A DNA stretch of 64,000 bases from Roseobacter sinensis (GTDB lineage Bacteria > Pseudomonadota > Alphaproteobacteria > Rhodobacterales > Rhodobacteraceae), in NCBI RefSeq assembly GCF_025755255.1, contig NZ_JALIEB010000012.1, forward strand, positions 62,001 through 126,000, written 5' to 3'. The notes beneath the pieces were generated by a model. It did no database searches and had not been told where the DNA came from. It saw only the letters and a list, made by a program, of their open reading frames with translations. Every line of letters begins with the position of its first letter. Within the stretch, counting starts at the first letter, position 1. Below, in pieces: positions 1-9,177 of this stretch. The position numbers and the translations under genes are program-made.

Positions 1-32
1 GACCCGGCGGATCTGGGGGCGCCGCTGCACGT

Positions 33-1985
33 TCAGTGATCCTTACGCTTGCTGAGGTAATCGTCCGTCGTCCGCACGGCCGGGCGCTCGCCGCCTGCAA
101 AGGGATTGTTCTCCGAGTGATACTGCGCCTGGATGCGGCAGTTGTCGCACATCTGGATCATGCGCGCGGCCTGCGGGTTGGAAAACATCGCGTGCTTGCC
201 CGCCAGCTTCTCCATGATCCGCTCGACCGTTGACTTCGAGCCGAAGAGGCTGCCGCACTCGACGCAGGCAAAGGGCTCTTCCTCATGCAGCACCCGCTGG
301 GCAAGAGCCGCGTCGGTGAGGTTGAGCTGCGGCTGGAGCGTGATCGCCGTCTCGGGGCAGATATTGGCGCAGAGCCCGCATTGCAGGCAGGCATCCTCCT
401 GAAACCGCAGCTGTGGCTTGTCTGGGTTGTCCCCCAGTGCCCCCGCCGGACATAGCGACACGCAGGAGAGGCAGAGCGTGCAGGCCTCCTGATCCAAAAG
501 CAGGGCGCCATAGGGTGCTGTCTCGGGCAGGGGGAGAACCTCCGCCTCGGGCTGCAAGGCTTTCGCGGCGAGCCGCGTGACCTGACGGCGCGAGCCCAGC
601 GGCAGGATCGGGTCGACGACGCTGGGGTCGCCGTCGTGATCGTAGAGAGCTGCGCTGAGCGCGTCGGGGTCGGTGAGGTCAAGGAGGCGCACGCGGGCGC
701 CACCGGCGATCGCATTTGCCAGCTCGGTCTCTTGTTGCAGGACCGCCCGGTCACTGCGCGGCGCCAGAAGGATCGCGACATCGGCGAAGCCGCTGGCCAG
801 CGCGGCGAGCATTTCCGCATGGCCGAAGCCCGCGAGTGCGGAGACGGCAAACGGGATCACATCGGCGGGCAGGCCGCGCCCGTAGCGCGCGCTGAGCGAG
901 ATCATCTCCGCGCCATGCTCGTCCTGCACAAGGAGGCGCGGGTTCTGTCCGCCGGCGGCCCGGAAGCTGCGGGCGAGCGTATCGATCCGGGCAAAGAGTG
1001 TCGCGACGGGCGGGGCGTCATAGGTGATCGCGGCCGAGGGGCAGAGCGATGCGCAGGCCCCACAACCCGCACAGATCATCGGATCGATGGCGACATGCTC
1101 TCCGGCGGAGGTGATCGCGCCCGTCGGGCAGGCGTCGAGACATTTCGAGCAGGCCGGTTTTTCGGCTCGCGAATGGGCGCAGAGCGGCTCTTCCAGCCGG
1201 ACGTAGAGCGGCTTTTCGAAGGTGCCGATCAGCTGAGAGGCGTCGAGCACCGCCTTTGCCACGGCGCTCTGGCTGCCGGGATCGGCGCGCAGATACCCGT
1301 CGCGTTTCTCGGGCGCCGGGAAGAGGGACGGGCCGCCGCTCAGATCGAGGATCACATCACAATTGCTGAGTGCCCCGTCCTTCGGCGCGGTCCATGTAGC
1401 GCTGCCACGACCGCCGGCGACAGGTTCCTGGAAGCGATCTATGCGCAGGTCGAACTGGCCCAGGCTGCCCGTGACCCGGCGCAGCTCTCCGCAGACCACG
1501 TCGAAAGCGCCGCCCGGCGTGACCTCTTCCGGCGCAGACCGCAGCACGGTCACGGCGAGTATCCCGGCGAGGTTTTCAGCTGCCTGCTCGGCCACCTCTC
1601 CCGATCCGATGATCAAACAGGCGCCGGAGGAGACGATGTCGATGGTGCGCTCCGGCGGGCTTTCGAGCTGGGCCTCGGCCACGAGAGCCGCCATCTTGGC
1701 CGTCGCCTCCGCACCGTCATCGCTCCACCCCCCGCGATCCCTGAGGTCGACGAACTGCGGGTGCGCCGCCCCGATCTCATCGGCCAGGTCACGGAAGAGC
1801 GGGGCCTGCTGTTGGCAGGCCACCATGACGTCACCCTCGGCCAGATGCTCGGCGGTCTGCGCGATCTGCGACCCGCAGGCCTCTGTCATCATCTTGGAGC
1901 ATGCGACACCGGTGACGCCTGAAATCGCTTCAGGGTCAATCGCCTGACTGCCAAGGCAGTCACACACCACAAGTTTCTTCGCCAT
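33..1985 (-). CDS. Multi-[4Fe-4S] ferredoxin-type protein of the formate dehydrogenase cluster
   Basis: Encodes 650 residues with repeated ferredoxin motifs. Two CxxCxxxC-type clusters lie in the middle (around CSKCLDACP and CAGCGACASLCP) and two in the last third (CTLCLSCVSLCP and CLQCGLCANICP), so about four [4Fe-4S] clusters. The C-terminus adds CVECG and CDNC pairs resembling a zinc-ribbon. The N-terminus (MAKKLVVCDCLGS) has further cysteines but no export signal, so it is likely cytoplasmic. It is transcribed divergently from the DUF3305-DUF3306-TorD-fdhXABC genes; from memory the same gene kinds cluster with fdhXABC in Shewanella. An accessory electron-transfer or maturation role for formate dehydrogenase is inferred. 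I chose the ATG at 1985 because an AAGGGGGGAG ribosome-binding site precedes it; a longer reading to 2024 lacks one. Confidence 0.85.
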   Translation of the reverse strand: MAKKLVVCDCLGSQAIDPEAISGVTGVACSKMMTEACGSQIAQTAEHLAEGDVMVACQQQAPLFRDLADEIGAAHPQFVDLRDRGGWSDDGAEATAKMAALVAEAQLESPPERTIDIVSSGACLIIGSGEVAEQAAENLAGILAVTVLRSAPEEVTPGGAFDVVCGELRRVTGSLGQFDLRIDRFQEPVAGGRGSATWTAPKDGALSNCDVILDLSGGPSLFPAPEKRDGYLRADPGSQSAVAKAVLDASQLIGTFEKPLYVRLEEPLCAHSRAEKPACSKCLDACPTGAITSAGEHVAIDPMICAGCGACASLCPSAAITYDAPPVATLFARIDTLARSFRAAGGQNPRLLVQDEHGAEMISLSARYGRGLPADVIPFAVSALAGFGHAEMLAALASGFADVAILLAPRSDRAVLQQETELANAIAGGARVRLLDLTDPDALSAALYDHDGDPSVVDPILPLGSRRQVTRLAAKALQPEAEVLPLPETAPYGALLLDQEACTLCLSCVSLCPAGALGDNPDKPQLRFQEDACLQCGLCANICPETAITLQPQLNLTDAALAQRVLHEEEPFACVECGSLFGSKSTVERIMEKLAGKHAMFSNPQAARMIQMCDNCRIQAQYHSENNPFAGGERPAVRTTDDYLSKRKDH

Positions 1986-2316
1986 GCTCCCCCCTTGGCT
2001 GCAGTCACGCGCTCTGCCGGGCACCGGCTGCAGTGCCGGACCATAGAAAGGCAGGAAATCCCGGCCACGTAAACCGGAATCGACGCATTTTCATAGGCCC
2101 GCGCCGGTTCCGCGAGATGGCATGTGAAGAGCGCGCATGTCGGTGCAAAAATGCAGAACCGTCAAAGCTTTATGAATTCAGACCCTTGCCCAGATGCAAG
2201 GCGCGCCCGCAGGCCATCTACGACCAATTGCGTACAGAAGAATACAGATTTTTCTAGGATAATGGCAGTGATTTGCTAAGCTGAAGACAAGAACAGTGCG
2301 CATCTAAGGAGTAGTT
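1986..2316. other. Divergent intergenic region (formate dehydrogenase accessory genes)
   Basis: About 330 bases separate the two divergent gene sets and must carry both promoters. The stretch at about 2228-2300 is clearly AT-richer than its surroundings. TTGCGT at 2228 and GATAAT at 2258 look like promoter elements but lie 24 bases apart, too far for a standard sigma-70 promoter, so I do not call one. Short open frames here have no ribosome-binding site or family resemblance. Confidence 0.5.
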
Positions 2317-2895
2317 TTGGGAGTCGTCTATCCAGAGTCGCAATGCGCGAGGCTTGGAGTCGTCATCCGTCGGTCGCCCGGTGTCACACCGTGGGCGAAG
2401 TGGAGTTGGCGCGCCACCGCGGTGCTTCCCGGTGCAGGGGCGGCATCCTGGAAGCTGTTGCGCGAGGATGCGGGCGTGTCCGAATACCACGCCTCGACAC
2501 ATGATCTTTGGCTCTATGTCTCCGACAGCGAGGCCTATGCGCATGAATTGCAGGCCGCTTCACCATCGGTCTATGTGATCCTGCGCGACGTGGAAGCGCC
2601 CGCGGACGGCGAGATGCCGCTGCACGTCCTGACGGTCACCGCCTCGCCCTATGAGGCGCAGGACTATTCCGACAGCGGTGAAGAAATTGTCGAGCGTGTG
2701 CCGATGCCACCCGCAGTGCTGGAGTGGGTGACGCGATTCGTCGATGAGCATCACCGCGAGACGCCTTTCGTCAAACGGCGGCGCGACAAGCTGCGCACGG
2801 ACCAGGTGCAGTCCGGCATCGGCGACGCGAGGATCGCACAGCTCTCGGATGTCTATCGCGCCCCCACCGCGGCCAGGACGGAGCCTCCGGAATGA
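2317..2895 (+). CDS. DUF3305 domain protein, formate dehydrogenase accessory
   Basis: A 192-residue protein with the DUF3305 pattern: an N-terminal LGVVIRR strand, a PWAKWSWRATAVLPG segment, then HDLWLYVSDSEAYAHEL and SVYVILRD. It starts at TTG, supported by AAGGAG at 2306-2311, five bases upstream; no in-frame ATG lies close by. Its stop overlaps the next start (ATGA at 2892). DUF3305 and DUF3306 pairs typically accompany membrane-bound formate dehydrogenases, and their biochemical role is not established. No signal peptide or membrane segment is visible, so it is probably cytoplasmic. The tail after about residue 150 is polar and less conserved. Confidence 0.8.
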   Translation: MGVVYPESQCARLGVVIRRSPGVTPWAKWSWRATAVLPGAGAASWKLLREDAGVSEYHASTHDLWLYVSDSEAYAHELQAASPSVYVILRDVEAPADGEMPLHVLTVTASPYEAQDYSDSGEEIVERVPMPPAVLEWVTRFVDEHHRETPFVKRRRDKLRTDQVQSGIGDARIAQLSDVYRAPTAARTEPPE

Positions 2896-3479
2896 GCGCG
2901 CCGAGCACCTTCTGGGCGCGTCGCCGCGCTGCCGTTGAGGCCGAAGCCCAGGCCGAGGCCCGCGCGCAGATCGAAGCCGTCGCGGCCGCACGCCAGGCCG
3001 AGTTGGCGGAAAAGGACGACGCCGAGGTTCTGCAGGAGATGGGTCTGCCTGATCCTGACGCCATGCAGCCGGGCGACGATTTCGCAGCTTTCATGGCGCG
3101 GGAGGTGCCCGAGCATCTGCGTAACAAGGCGCTGCGCAAGCTGTGGCGCAGCAATCCGGTGCTGGCTTGTGTGGACGGGTTGAACGAATACGATGACGAT
3201 TTCCGAGCGGCCATGCTCGCAGGCGGCCCCGTTCAGACCGCCTATCAGGTCGGCAAGGGGATGATGGCCCACATCGAGGAAATGGCCCGTCAGGCGGAAC
3301 AGCCGGCGAGGACAGAAGAGGTGACGGAGGACGCGCCCGACGTCGCCACTGCGGATGCCGCGGCGGAAGAGGATGTGACGCCGGAGCCGCAGCCTGCGAT
3401 GCCGGCGGGTGAGGAGGTGGCGGAAGCGCCTAACGCCCCGCGCCGCATGCGCTTTCACTTCGAGGAGGAGGCGACATGA
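2892..3479 (+). CDS. DUF3306 domain protein, formate dehydrogenase accessory
   Basis: A 195-residue protein starting MSAPSTFWARRRAAVEAEAQ, the Trp/Arg-rich opening expected of DUF3306. A long Ala/Glu-rich helix follows (about residues 13-45), then a conserved core around DDFAAFMAREVPEHLRNKALRKLW and NEYDDDFR, and a low-complexity Glu/Pro/Ala tail from about 135. Its start overlaps the DUF3305 stop and its stop overlaps the chaperone start, so the three are translationally coupled. Coupling suggests DUF3305, DUF3306 and the chaperone act together in formate dehydrogenase assembly; that is inference. The disordered tail ends RRMRFHFEEEAT. Confidence 0.8.
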   Translation: MSAPSTFWARRRAAVEAEAQAEARAQIEAVAAARQAELAEKDDAEVLQEMGLPDPDAMQPGDDFAAFMAREVPEHLRNKALRKLWRSNPVLACVDGLNEYDDDFRAAMLAGGPVQTAYQVGKGMMAHIEEMARQAEQPARTEEVTEDAPDVATADAAAEEDVTPEPQPAMPAGEEVAEAPNAPRRMRFHFEEEAT

Positions 3480-4084
3480 ACTCTGCCGCGCAAGCCGTTG
3501 ATGTGTCAGAGGAAGACCGGCTTCGCGCTGATCTCTACAACTTCCTCGGCCTTTTGCTCGCGCGCCCGGCCGACCAGTTGCTGCTGGATCAGACGGCGGC
3601 GCTGACAGGCGACGAGAGCGACCTAGGCGCGGCGATCAACGGGCTGGCCCGGGTCGCGAAGGCCAGTACTCCTGCTGGGGTCGAGCGCGAGTTCACCAGG
3701 CTCTTCATCGGGCTCGGGCGCGGAGAGCTTCTGCCCTATGCCAGCTACTATCTGACCGGCTTTCTCAACGAAAAGCCGCTGGCGAAGCTGCGCAACGACA
3801 TGGCCGCGCTGCAGATCACACGGGCCGAGAACACCTTCGAGCCGGAAGACGGCATGGCTGCGATGATGGAGATGATGGGCGGGATGATCGTTGGCCGCTT
3901 CGGGCCCTCTCGCGATCTTGAAGCACAGCGCGGCTTTTTCAACAATCACATCGCGCCTTGGGCGACGCATTTCTACAGCGATCTGGAGGGTGCGACGTCC
4001 TCGGTCTTTTATGCGGGGGTCGGCACGGTGGGCCGCACCTTCATGGAGATCGAAAAAGAGGCCTTTCGAATGACGGCGGGCTGA
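3476..4084 (+). CDS. TorD/DmsD-family molybdoenzyme chaperone
   Basis: A 202-residue all-helical protein of the TorD redox-enzyme chaperone family, which binds the Tat leader of a molybdenum enzyme and holds the apoprotein for cofactor insertion. Visible family features are an N-terminal LYNFLGLLLARPAD helix, the EFTRLFIGLGRGELLPYASY motif near residue 75, a Met-rich helix (MAAMMEMMGGM, about residues 123-133) and HIAPWATHFYSDLE near residue 160. It lies 51 bases upstream of the small Tat protein and is coupled to DUF3306 by ATGA. The formate dehydrogenase catalytic subunit encoded just downstream is the obvious client. Confidence 0.88.
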   Translation: MNSAAQAVDVSEEDRLRADLYNFLGLLLARPADQLLLDQTAALTGDESDLGAAINGLARVAKASTPAGVEREFTRLFIGLGRGELLPYASYYLTGFLNEKPLAKLRNDMAALQITRAENTFEPEDGMAAMMEMMGGMIVGRFGPSRDLEAQRGFFNNHIAPWATHFYSDLEGATSSVFYAGVGTVGRTFMEIEKEAFRMTAG

Positions 4085-4135
4085 CCTGCCACAAGGGGCG
4101 GGACGCCGCCCGGAGAGACGAAAAGGAGGAGACAC

Positions 4136-4327
4136 ATGACAAAAGAAGCACAAGGCGAGACCAACCGCCGCGATTTCCTGAAATTGGCCGGGACGGCGGC
4201 ACCTGCTGCGGCTGTGGCCGTGGCCGCCGGGGGCCGCACGGCCGAGGCTGCGGAGGTCGATCCGAACTCCGACAAGATGCAGGACACCGCTCATACCCGC
4301 GCCTATCTGGAGAGCGCGCGGTTCTGA
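4136..4327 (+). CDS. fdhX: Small twin-arginine signal protein of the formate dehydrogenase operon
   Basis: Only 63 residues, yet it carries a full Tat leader: RRDFLKLAG at about residues 11-19, a hydrophobic Ala/Val stretch and an Ala-rich cleavage region (TAEAAE). About 25 residues then remain, ending HTRAYLESARF. A gene of this size sits immediately before the catalytic subunit in many fdhXABC operons, and the name follows the Shewanella usage. Its role is not established; a small exported assembly or anchoring factor is possible. AAAAGGAGG lies a few bases before the ATG. About 80 bases separate it from fdhA. Confidence 0.8.
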   Translation: MTKEAQGETNRRDFLKLAGTAAPAAAVAVAAGGRTAEAAEVDPNSDKMQDTAHTRAYLESARF

Positions 4328-4406
4328 CATGTCCCGCCCCGCATCGTGGGCCGACGGACATCCATAAACACCCAGCCACCTGAACGGGGCAGCAAGGGAG
4401 GGAACC

Positions 4407-7304
4407 ATGCTAAGGAAAAAGACCAACTCGGTCACTCAGCGCGCCGGGCGGACCAACATCCTGTCCGGTGCCGCGACGAAATCGGTGGATCGCCGGACGT
4501 TTCTGCGCGGATCGGGGCTCGCCATCGGCGGGCTGGCGGCCATCTCGGCCACCGGCGGGACCGTCACCCAGGCCTCCGCGGCCACAGCCGCCGCGGGCGC
4601 TGTCGAAACCATCAAGTCGGTCTGCACCCACTGTTCGGTGGGCTGTACCGTCGTTGCGGAAGTCTCGAACGGGGTCTGGACCGGGCAGGAGCCGGGCTGG
4701 GACAGCCCGTTCAACCTGGGTGCTCACTGCGCCAAGGGGGCTGCGGTGCGCGATCACGCCCATGGCGAGCGCCGCCTGAAGTACCCGATGAAAAAAGAGG
4801 GAGGCGAGTGGAAGCGCATCTCCTGGGAACAGGCCATCGATGAGATCGGCGACGGTATGATGAAGGTGCGCGAGGAAAGCGGGCCGGATTCGATCTACCT
4901 GCTGGGCTCGGCCAAGCACAACAACGAACAGGCCTATCTCTTCCGCAAGTTTGCGGCCTACTGGGGCACGAACAACGTCGACCACCAGGCGCGGATCTGT
5001 CACTCGACGACCGTGGCGGGTGTGGCGAACACATGGGGCTACGGCGCCATGACCAACAGCTACAACGACATGCACAATTCCAAGGCGATGTTCCTGATCG
5101 GCGGCAACCCGGCCGAGGCGCACCCCGTTTCGCTGCTGCACATGCTGAAGGCCAAGGAGCAGAACAACGCGCCGCTGATCGTCTGCGACCCGCGGTTTAC
5201 CCGCACCGCTGCCCATGCGGATGAATACGTCCGCTTCCGGCCGGGTACGGATGTGGCACTGGTCTGGGGCATTCTCTGGCACATCTTCGAGAACGGGTGG
5301 GAGGACAAGGAGTTCATCCGCACACGTGTCTGGGGCATGGATCAGATCAGGACCGAAGTCGCGAAATGGACGCCGGAAGAAGTGGAACGTGTGACCGGCG
5401 CACCCGGCAGCCAGCTCAAGCGGGTGGCACGCACGCTGGTCAACAACCGCCCCGGCACGGTGATCTGGTGCATGGGTGGCACCCAGCATACCAACGGCAA
5501 TAACAATACGCGTGCGTATTGTGTGTTGCAGCTGGCACTTGGCAACATGGGCACCGCCGGTGGTGGCACCAACATCTTCCGTGGCCACGACAACGTGCAA
5601 GGTGCCACGGACCTCGGCGTTCTGGCCAATACGCTGCCCGGCTACTATGGGCTCAAGCCCGGCTCCTGGGCACATTGGGCACGGGTCTGGGAGGAAGATC
5701 TCGACTGGCTCAAATCCCGCTTTGCTGTGATGGAAGGCGCGGGCGAGGATGGCGCGGACCGGCTGATGATGAACGAGACCGGCATCCCGGTGTCGCGCTG
5801 GATCGACGGGGTGCTCGAGGACAAGGAGAATATCGACCAGCCCGACAACACCCGGATCATGTTCCTCTGGGGCCATGCACCCAACTCGCAGACCCGTCAG
5901 AAAGAGATGAAGACGGCGATGGAGAAGCTGGACATGATGGTGGTAATCGACCCCTATCCGACCGTCTCTGCCGTGATGCAGGATCGGACGGATGGTGTCT
6001 ACCTGCTGCCGGCCTCGACGCAGTTCGAGACGCGCGGCTCCTGCACCGCCTCCAACCGGTCACTGCAGTGGCGTGACAAGGTGGTCGATCCGATCTTCGA
6101 ATCGCTGCCCGATCACATCATCATGTCGATGTTCGCCAAGAAGCTCGGCTTCCATGATCGGCTGTTCCGCAACATCGCGATGGACGGCGACGAGCCGGTG
6201 ATCGAGGATATCACCCGCGAGTTCAACCGCGGCATGTGGACCATCGGCTACACCGGTCAGTCGCCGGAACGGCTGAAGATGCACATGGCGAACCAGCACA
6301 CCTTCGACCGCACCACGCTGCGCGCGGTCGGTGGCCCGGCGGATGGCGATTTCTACGGCATGCCGTGGCCCTGCTGGGGCACGCCCGAGATGAACCACCC
6401 AGGCACGGCGAACCTCTATGACATGTCGCTGCCGGTGGCTGAGGGCGGGCTTGCCTTCCGGGCGCGCTTCGGCGTCGAACGGGATGGGGACAACCTGCTC
6501 GCCGAAGGGGTCTCGAACCCCGGCGCCGAGATCCAGGACGGCTATCCGGAGTTCACCATGCAGATGCTGATGGACCTCGGCTGGGACGGCGATCTGACTG
6601 CCGAGGAACGGGCTGCGATCGAGGCGGTCGGTGGTCCGAGCGCCAACTGGAAGACCGACCTCTCGGGCGGCATCCAGCGGGTGGCCATCAAGCACGGCTG
6701 CGCGCCCTTCGGGAACGCGAAGGCCCGCGCGGTGGTGTGGACCTTCCCGGATCCGATCCCGGTGCACCGCGAGCCGCTCTACACCAACCGGCGCGACCTC
6801 GTGGCCGACTATCCGACCTATGAGGACAAGAAGTTCTGGCGTCTGCCGACCATGTACAAGTCGATCCAGGAAAAGGACTTCTCGGAAGAATATCCGATCA
6901 TCCTGACCTCGGGTCGCCTGGTCGAATACGAGGGGGGTGGCGACGAATCCCGCTCCAACCCGTGGTTGGCGGAACTGCAGCAGGACATGTTCATCGAAGT
7001 GAACCCGCGCGACGCCAACAACCTCGGCCTGCGCGATGGCGAACAGGTCTGGGTCGAAGGCCCCGAAGGCGGCAAGGTCAAGGTCATGGCCATGGTCACC
7101 GAACGGGTCGAGGCCGGTGTGGCCTTCATGCCGTTCCACTTCGGAGGGCACATGGAGGGGGTCGATCTGAGGGACAAATACCCCGAAGGCGCCGATCCAT
7201 ACGTGCTGGGTGAGGCGACGAACACCGCGCAGACCTATGGCTATGACAGTGTGACCCAGATGCAGGAGACGAAATCGACTCTCTGCAAGATCTGGGCAGC
7301 GTAA
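4407..7304 (+). CDS. fdhA: Formate dehydrogenase, catalytic (alpha) subunit
   Basis: A 965-residue molybdopterin enzyme that oxidises formate to CO2, probably in the periplasm. The Tat leader has Arg29-Arg30 (DRRTFLRGSG) before a hydrophobic stretch. A [4Fe-4S] site follows (Cys73, Cys76, Cys80 and a Cys near 107 in LGAHCAKGA). The metal ligand is Cys198 in ARICHSTT, encoded TGT, so this is a cysteine enzyme and not a selenocysteine one. Bis-MGD binding segments (GGNPAEAHPVS, WCMGGTQHTNGN) and the C-terminal molydopterin dinucleotide-binding domain (PIILTSGRLVEYEGGG onward) are present. The length fits Fdn/Fdo-type alpha subunits. The iron-sulfur and cytochrome b subunits follow directly. Confidence 0.96.
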   Translation: MLRKKTNSVTQRAGRTNILSGAATKSVDRRTFLRGSGLAIGGLAAISATGGTVTQASAATAAAGAVETIKSVCTHCSVGCTVVAEVSNGVWTGQEPGWDSPFNLGAHCAKGAAVRDHAHGERRLKYPMKKEGGEWKRISWEQAIDEIGDGMMKVREESGPDSIYLLGSAKHNNEQAYLFRKFAAYWGTNNVDHQARICHSTTVAGVANTWGYGAMTNSYNDMHNSKAMFLIGGNPAEAHPVSLLHMLKAKEQNNAPLIVCDPRFTRTAAHADEYVRFRPGTDVALVWGILWHIFENGWEDKEFIRTRVWGMDQIRTEVAKWTPEEVERVTGAPGSQLKRVARTLVNNRPGTVIWCMGGTQHTNGNNNTRAYCVLQLALGNMGTAGGGTNIFRGHDNVQGATDLGVLANTLPGYYGLKPGSWAHWARVWEEDLDWLKSRFAVMEGAGEDGADRLMMNETGIPVSRWIDGVLEDKENIDQPDNTRIMFLWGHAPNSQTRQKEMKTAMEKLDMMVVIDPYPTVSAVMQDRTDGVYLLPASTQFETRGSCTASNRSLQWRDKVVDPIFESLPDHIIMSMFAKKLGFHDRLFRNIAMDGDEPVIEDITREFNRGMWTIGYTGQSPERLKMHMANQHTFDRTTLRAVGGPADGDFYGMPWPCWGTPEMNHPGTANLYDMSLPVAEGGLAFRARFGVERDGDNLLAEGVSNPGAEIQDGYPEFTMQMLMDLGWDGDLTAEERAAIEAVGGPSANWKTDLSGGIQRVAIKHGCAPFGNAKARAVVWTFPDPIPVHREPLYTNRRDLVADYPTYEDKKFWRLPTMYKSIQEKDFSEEYPIILTSGRLVEYEGGGDESRSNPWLAELQQDMFIEVNPRDANNLGLRDGEQVWVEGPEGGKVKVMAMVTERVEAGVAFMPFHFGGHMEGVDLRDKYPEGADPYVLGEATNTAQTYGYDSVTQMQETKSTLCKIWAA

Positions 7305-7318
7305 GGGAGGACTGACAA

Positions 7319-7915
7319 ATGGCTGCAAGAGCAAAATTTCTCGTCGACGCCGAACGCTGCATCGAATGCAACGCCTGTGTGACCGCCTGCAAGAACGAGC
7401 ATGAGGTGCCCTGGGGCATCAACCGCCGCAAGGTCGTGACGATCAATGACGGCAAGCCGGGGGAGCGCTCGATCTCCGTGGCTTGCATGCATTGTTCGGA
7501 CGCGCCCTGCATGGCGGTCTGCCCGGTGGACTGCTTCTACCAGAACGAAGAAGGCGTTGTGCTGCACTCCAAGGACCTCTGCATCGGCTGCGGCTACTGC
7601 TTCTATGCGTGCCCCTTCGGCGCGCCGCAGTTCCCGCAGGCGGGCAACTTCGGCAGCCGCGGCAAGATGGACAAGTGTACCTTCTGCGCCGGCGGACCCG
7701 AAGAGAACCACTCGACGGCCGAGTTCGCCAAATACGGGCGGAACCGGATTGCGGAGGGCAAGCTGCCGATCTGTGCCGAGATGTGCGCCACCAAGGCGCT
7801 GCTCGCAGGGGACGGTGATGTGGTCTCGAGCATCTATCGCGAGCGGGTCGTGGCACGCGGCTTCGGCTCCGGCGCCTGGGGTTGGGGCACCGCCTACGAC
7901 CAGAAAGGCGATTGA
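7319..7915 (+). CDS. fdhB: Formate dehydrogenase, iron-sulfur (beta) subunit
   Basis: A 198-residue electron-transfer subunit with four cysteine groups for four [4Fe-4S] clusters: CIECNACVTACKNEH (about residue 13), CMHCSDAPCMAVCPVDC (about 57), CIGCGYCFYACPFGAP (about 90), and the pair CTFCAGGP with CAEMCATKAL. It relays electrons from FdhA to the cytochrome b subunit. It has no signal of its own and is probably exported together with FdhA. It begins 14 bases after fdhA behind an AGGGAGGA ribosome-binding site. It lacks a C-terminal membrane helix, unlike the longer E. coli FdnH, which fits the shorter FDH3-type beta subunit. Confidence 0.95.
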   Translation: MAARAKFLVDAERCIECNACVTACKNEHEVPWGINRRKVVTINDGKPGERSISVACMHCSDAPCMAVCPVDCFYQNEEGVVLHSKDLCIGCGYCFYACPFGAPQFPQAGNFGSRGKMDKCTFCAGGPEENHSTAEFAKYGRNRIAEGKLPICAEMCATKALLAGDGDVVSSIYRERVVARGFGSGAWGWGTAYDQKGD

Positions 7916-7942
7916 CCTTCGCCTTAAGGGTGTGAACTCTTG

Positions 7943-7968
7943 CGGGGCGGCTCGGTCGGGCCGCCCCG
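7943..7968 (+). promoter_or_regulatory. Intercistronic hairpin between fdhB and fdhC
   Basis: A perfect nine-base-pair stem, CGGGGCGGC paired with GCCGCCCCG, around an eight-base loop. No T-run follows, so it is more likely an RNA-stability or attenuation element than a full terminator. Confidence 0.6.
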
Positions 7969-7995
7969 GATGTCTTGATTGAACAGGATACGTCC

Positions 7996-9177
7996 ATGCT
8001 GCGACTTCTCAGTCTGCTGGTTCTGACGATAGGCCTCGCCGTCGGTGCACAGGCGCAGGAGGCGCCACCCGTCGATCGCAGCGCCACAGGCGGCGCTCAG
8101 ACGCTTGAAGATATCCTGAAGCGTCAGGAAGGGCTCAAGATCGACGACAGCTTCCGCAGCGATCTGACCGGCAATCCGGAGACTGCAGCACCGATCACCG
8201 AGCAACTCGGGACCCTGGGGGGCGCATCCGATCCCGACCTGTGGCGGGCCTATCGCTACAACACTGCCGCCATCACAACGCAAGCGCGCGGCCCCGCGGC
8301 GGAGGTGCTCATCCAGGATGGTGGCATGCGCTGGCTGCTCTTTCGCGAAGGCCCGCTGCTGACCTATGGCACCGGGCTCTTGGGCGGTATGATCGTCCTG
8401 CTGGCGCTGTTCTACCTGATCCGCGGGCGCATCCGCATCGACGGCGAGAAAACTGGCCAGACGATCCTGCGCTTCAAGTCGGCGGAACGGTTCGCCCATT
8501 GGCTGCTTGCGGGGTCTTTCATCCTGCTCGGGATCACGGGGCTGATCACCCTGGCAGGGCGCAAGGTGCTGATCCCGGCCTTTGGGCATGAGGCCTTTGC
8601 GACAATCGCCGTCGCCTCGAAATGGGTGCACAACAACGTCTCCTGGGCCTTCATGCTGGCGCTAGTGCTCGTCTTTGTCTTCTGGGTTGTGCACAACCTG
8701 CCGGACCGGACGGATATCAACTGGATTCTGAAGGGCGGCGGCATCTTCGGCAGGGGTCACCCGCCCGCCAAGAAGTTCAACGCAGGCCAAAAGCTCATCT
8801 TCTGGTCCGTGATCATTCTGGGCGGGTCGATTTCGGCCTCGGGCCTGTCGTTGCTCTTTCCGTTCGAGCTGCCGATGTTCGCTCCGACCTTCGAGAAGCT
8901 GAACGCGCTCGGCCTGCCGCAGCTCGTCGGTCTGGGCGAGCTGAACACGGCGCTGACACCCCATGAAGAGATGCAATATGCCCAACTCTGGCACGCCATT
9001 GTCAGCTTCGTTCTGATGGCGATCATCATCGCGCATATCTACATCGGTTCGGTCGGCATGGAAGGCGCCTATGCAGCGATGGGCGACGGCCAGGTGGAGC
9101 TGCAATGGGCGCGCGAGCACCACAGCATCTGGACGGCGGAAGTGGAGGAAGAGCAATCCAAGGCGGGCTCGACATGA
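7996..9177 (+). CDS. fdhC: Formate dehydrogenase, cytochrome b (gamma) subunit
   Basis: A 393-residue membrane subunit that takes electrons from FdhB and passes them to quinone. A cleavable signal (MLRLLSLLVL to AQAQE) and a periplasmic segment of about 90 residues precede the first of about five membrane helices (YGTGLLGGMIVLLALFYLI). Haem-ligand candidates are the His in ERFAHWLLAG, the His in KWVHNNVSW and the His residues near the end (QLWHAIVSFV, IIIAHIYIG). The long periplasmic N-terminus is normal for this proteobacterial gamma-subunit type. I chose ATG 7996 (AGGA at 7984) over an upstream TTG at 7975 because it gives a clean signal peptide. Confidence 0.93.
   Translation: MLRLLSLLVLTIGLAVGAQAQEAPPVDRSATGGAQTLEDILKRQEGLKIDDSFRSDLTGNPETAAPITEQLGTLGGASDPDLWRAYRYNTAAITTQARGPAAEVLIQDGGMRWLLFREGPLLTYGTGLLGGMIVLLALFYLIRGRIRIDGEKTGQTILRFKSAERFAHWLLAGSFILLGITGLITLAGRKVLIPAFGHEAFATIAVASKWVHNNVSWAFMLALVLVFVFWVVHNLPDRTDINWILKGGGIFGRGHPPAKKFNAGQKLIFWSVIILGGSISASGLSLLFPFELPMFAPTFEKLNALGLPQLVGLGELNTALTPHEEMQYAQLWHAIVSFVLMAIIIAHIYIGSVGMEGAYAAMGDGQVELQWAREHHSIWTAEVEEEQSKAGST

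Noticed and set aside
636-1922. Long plus-strand open frame (428 codons) opposite the ferredoxin-type gene
   Set aside because: Antisense to a gene with clear [4Fe-4S] motifs; its product is Arg/Gly-rich with no family pattern, a usual artefact of GC-rich codon bias.
2033-2257. 74-codon plus-strand frame in the divergent formate dehydrogenase spacer
   Set aside because: No ribosome-binding site, odd composition rich in Arg/Cys, and it occupies the expected promoter region.
2228-2263. Sigma-70 promoter upstream of the DUF3305 gene
   Set aside because: TTGCGT and GATAAT are 24 bases apart, outside the usual 16-18 range.
4998-5000. Possible selenocysteine at the formate dehydrogenase active site
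   Set aside because: The metal-ligand codon is TGT (Cys198), not TGA, so no selenocysteine insertion is needed.
4410-7334. Long minus-strand frames (488 and 424 codons) opposite fdhA
   Set aside because: They mirror a strongly recognised molybdoenzyme gene, lack ribosome-binding sites and show no domain.
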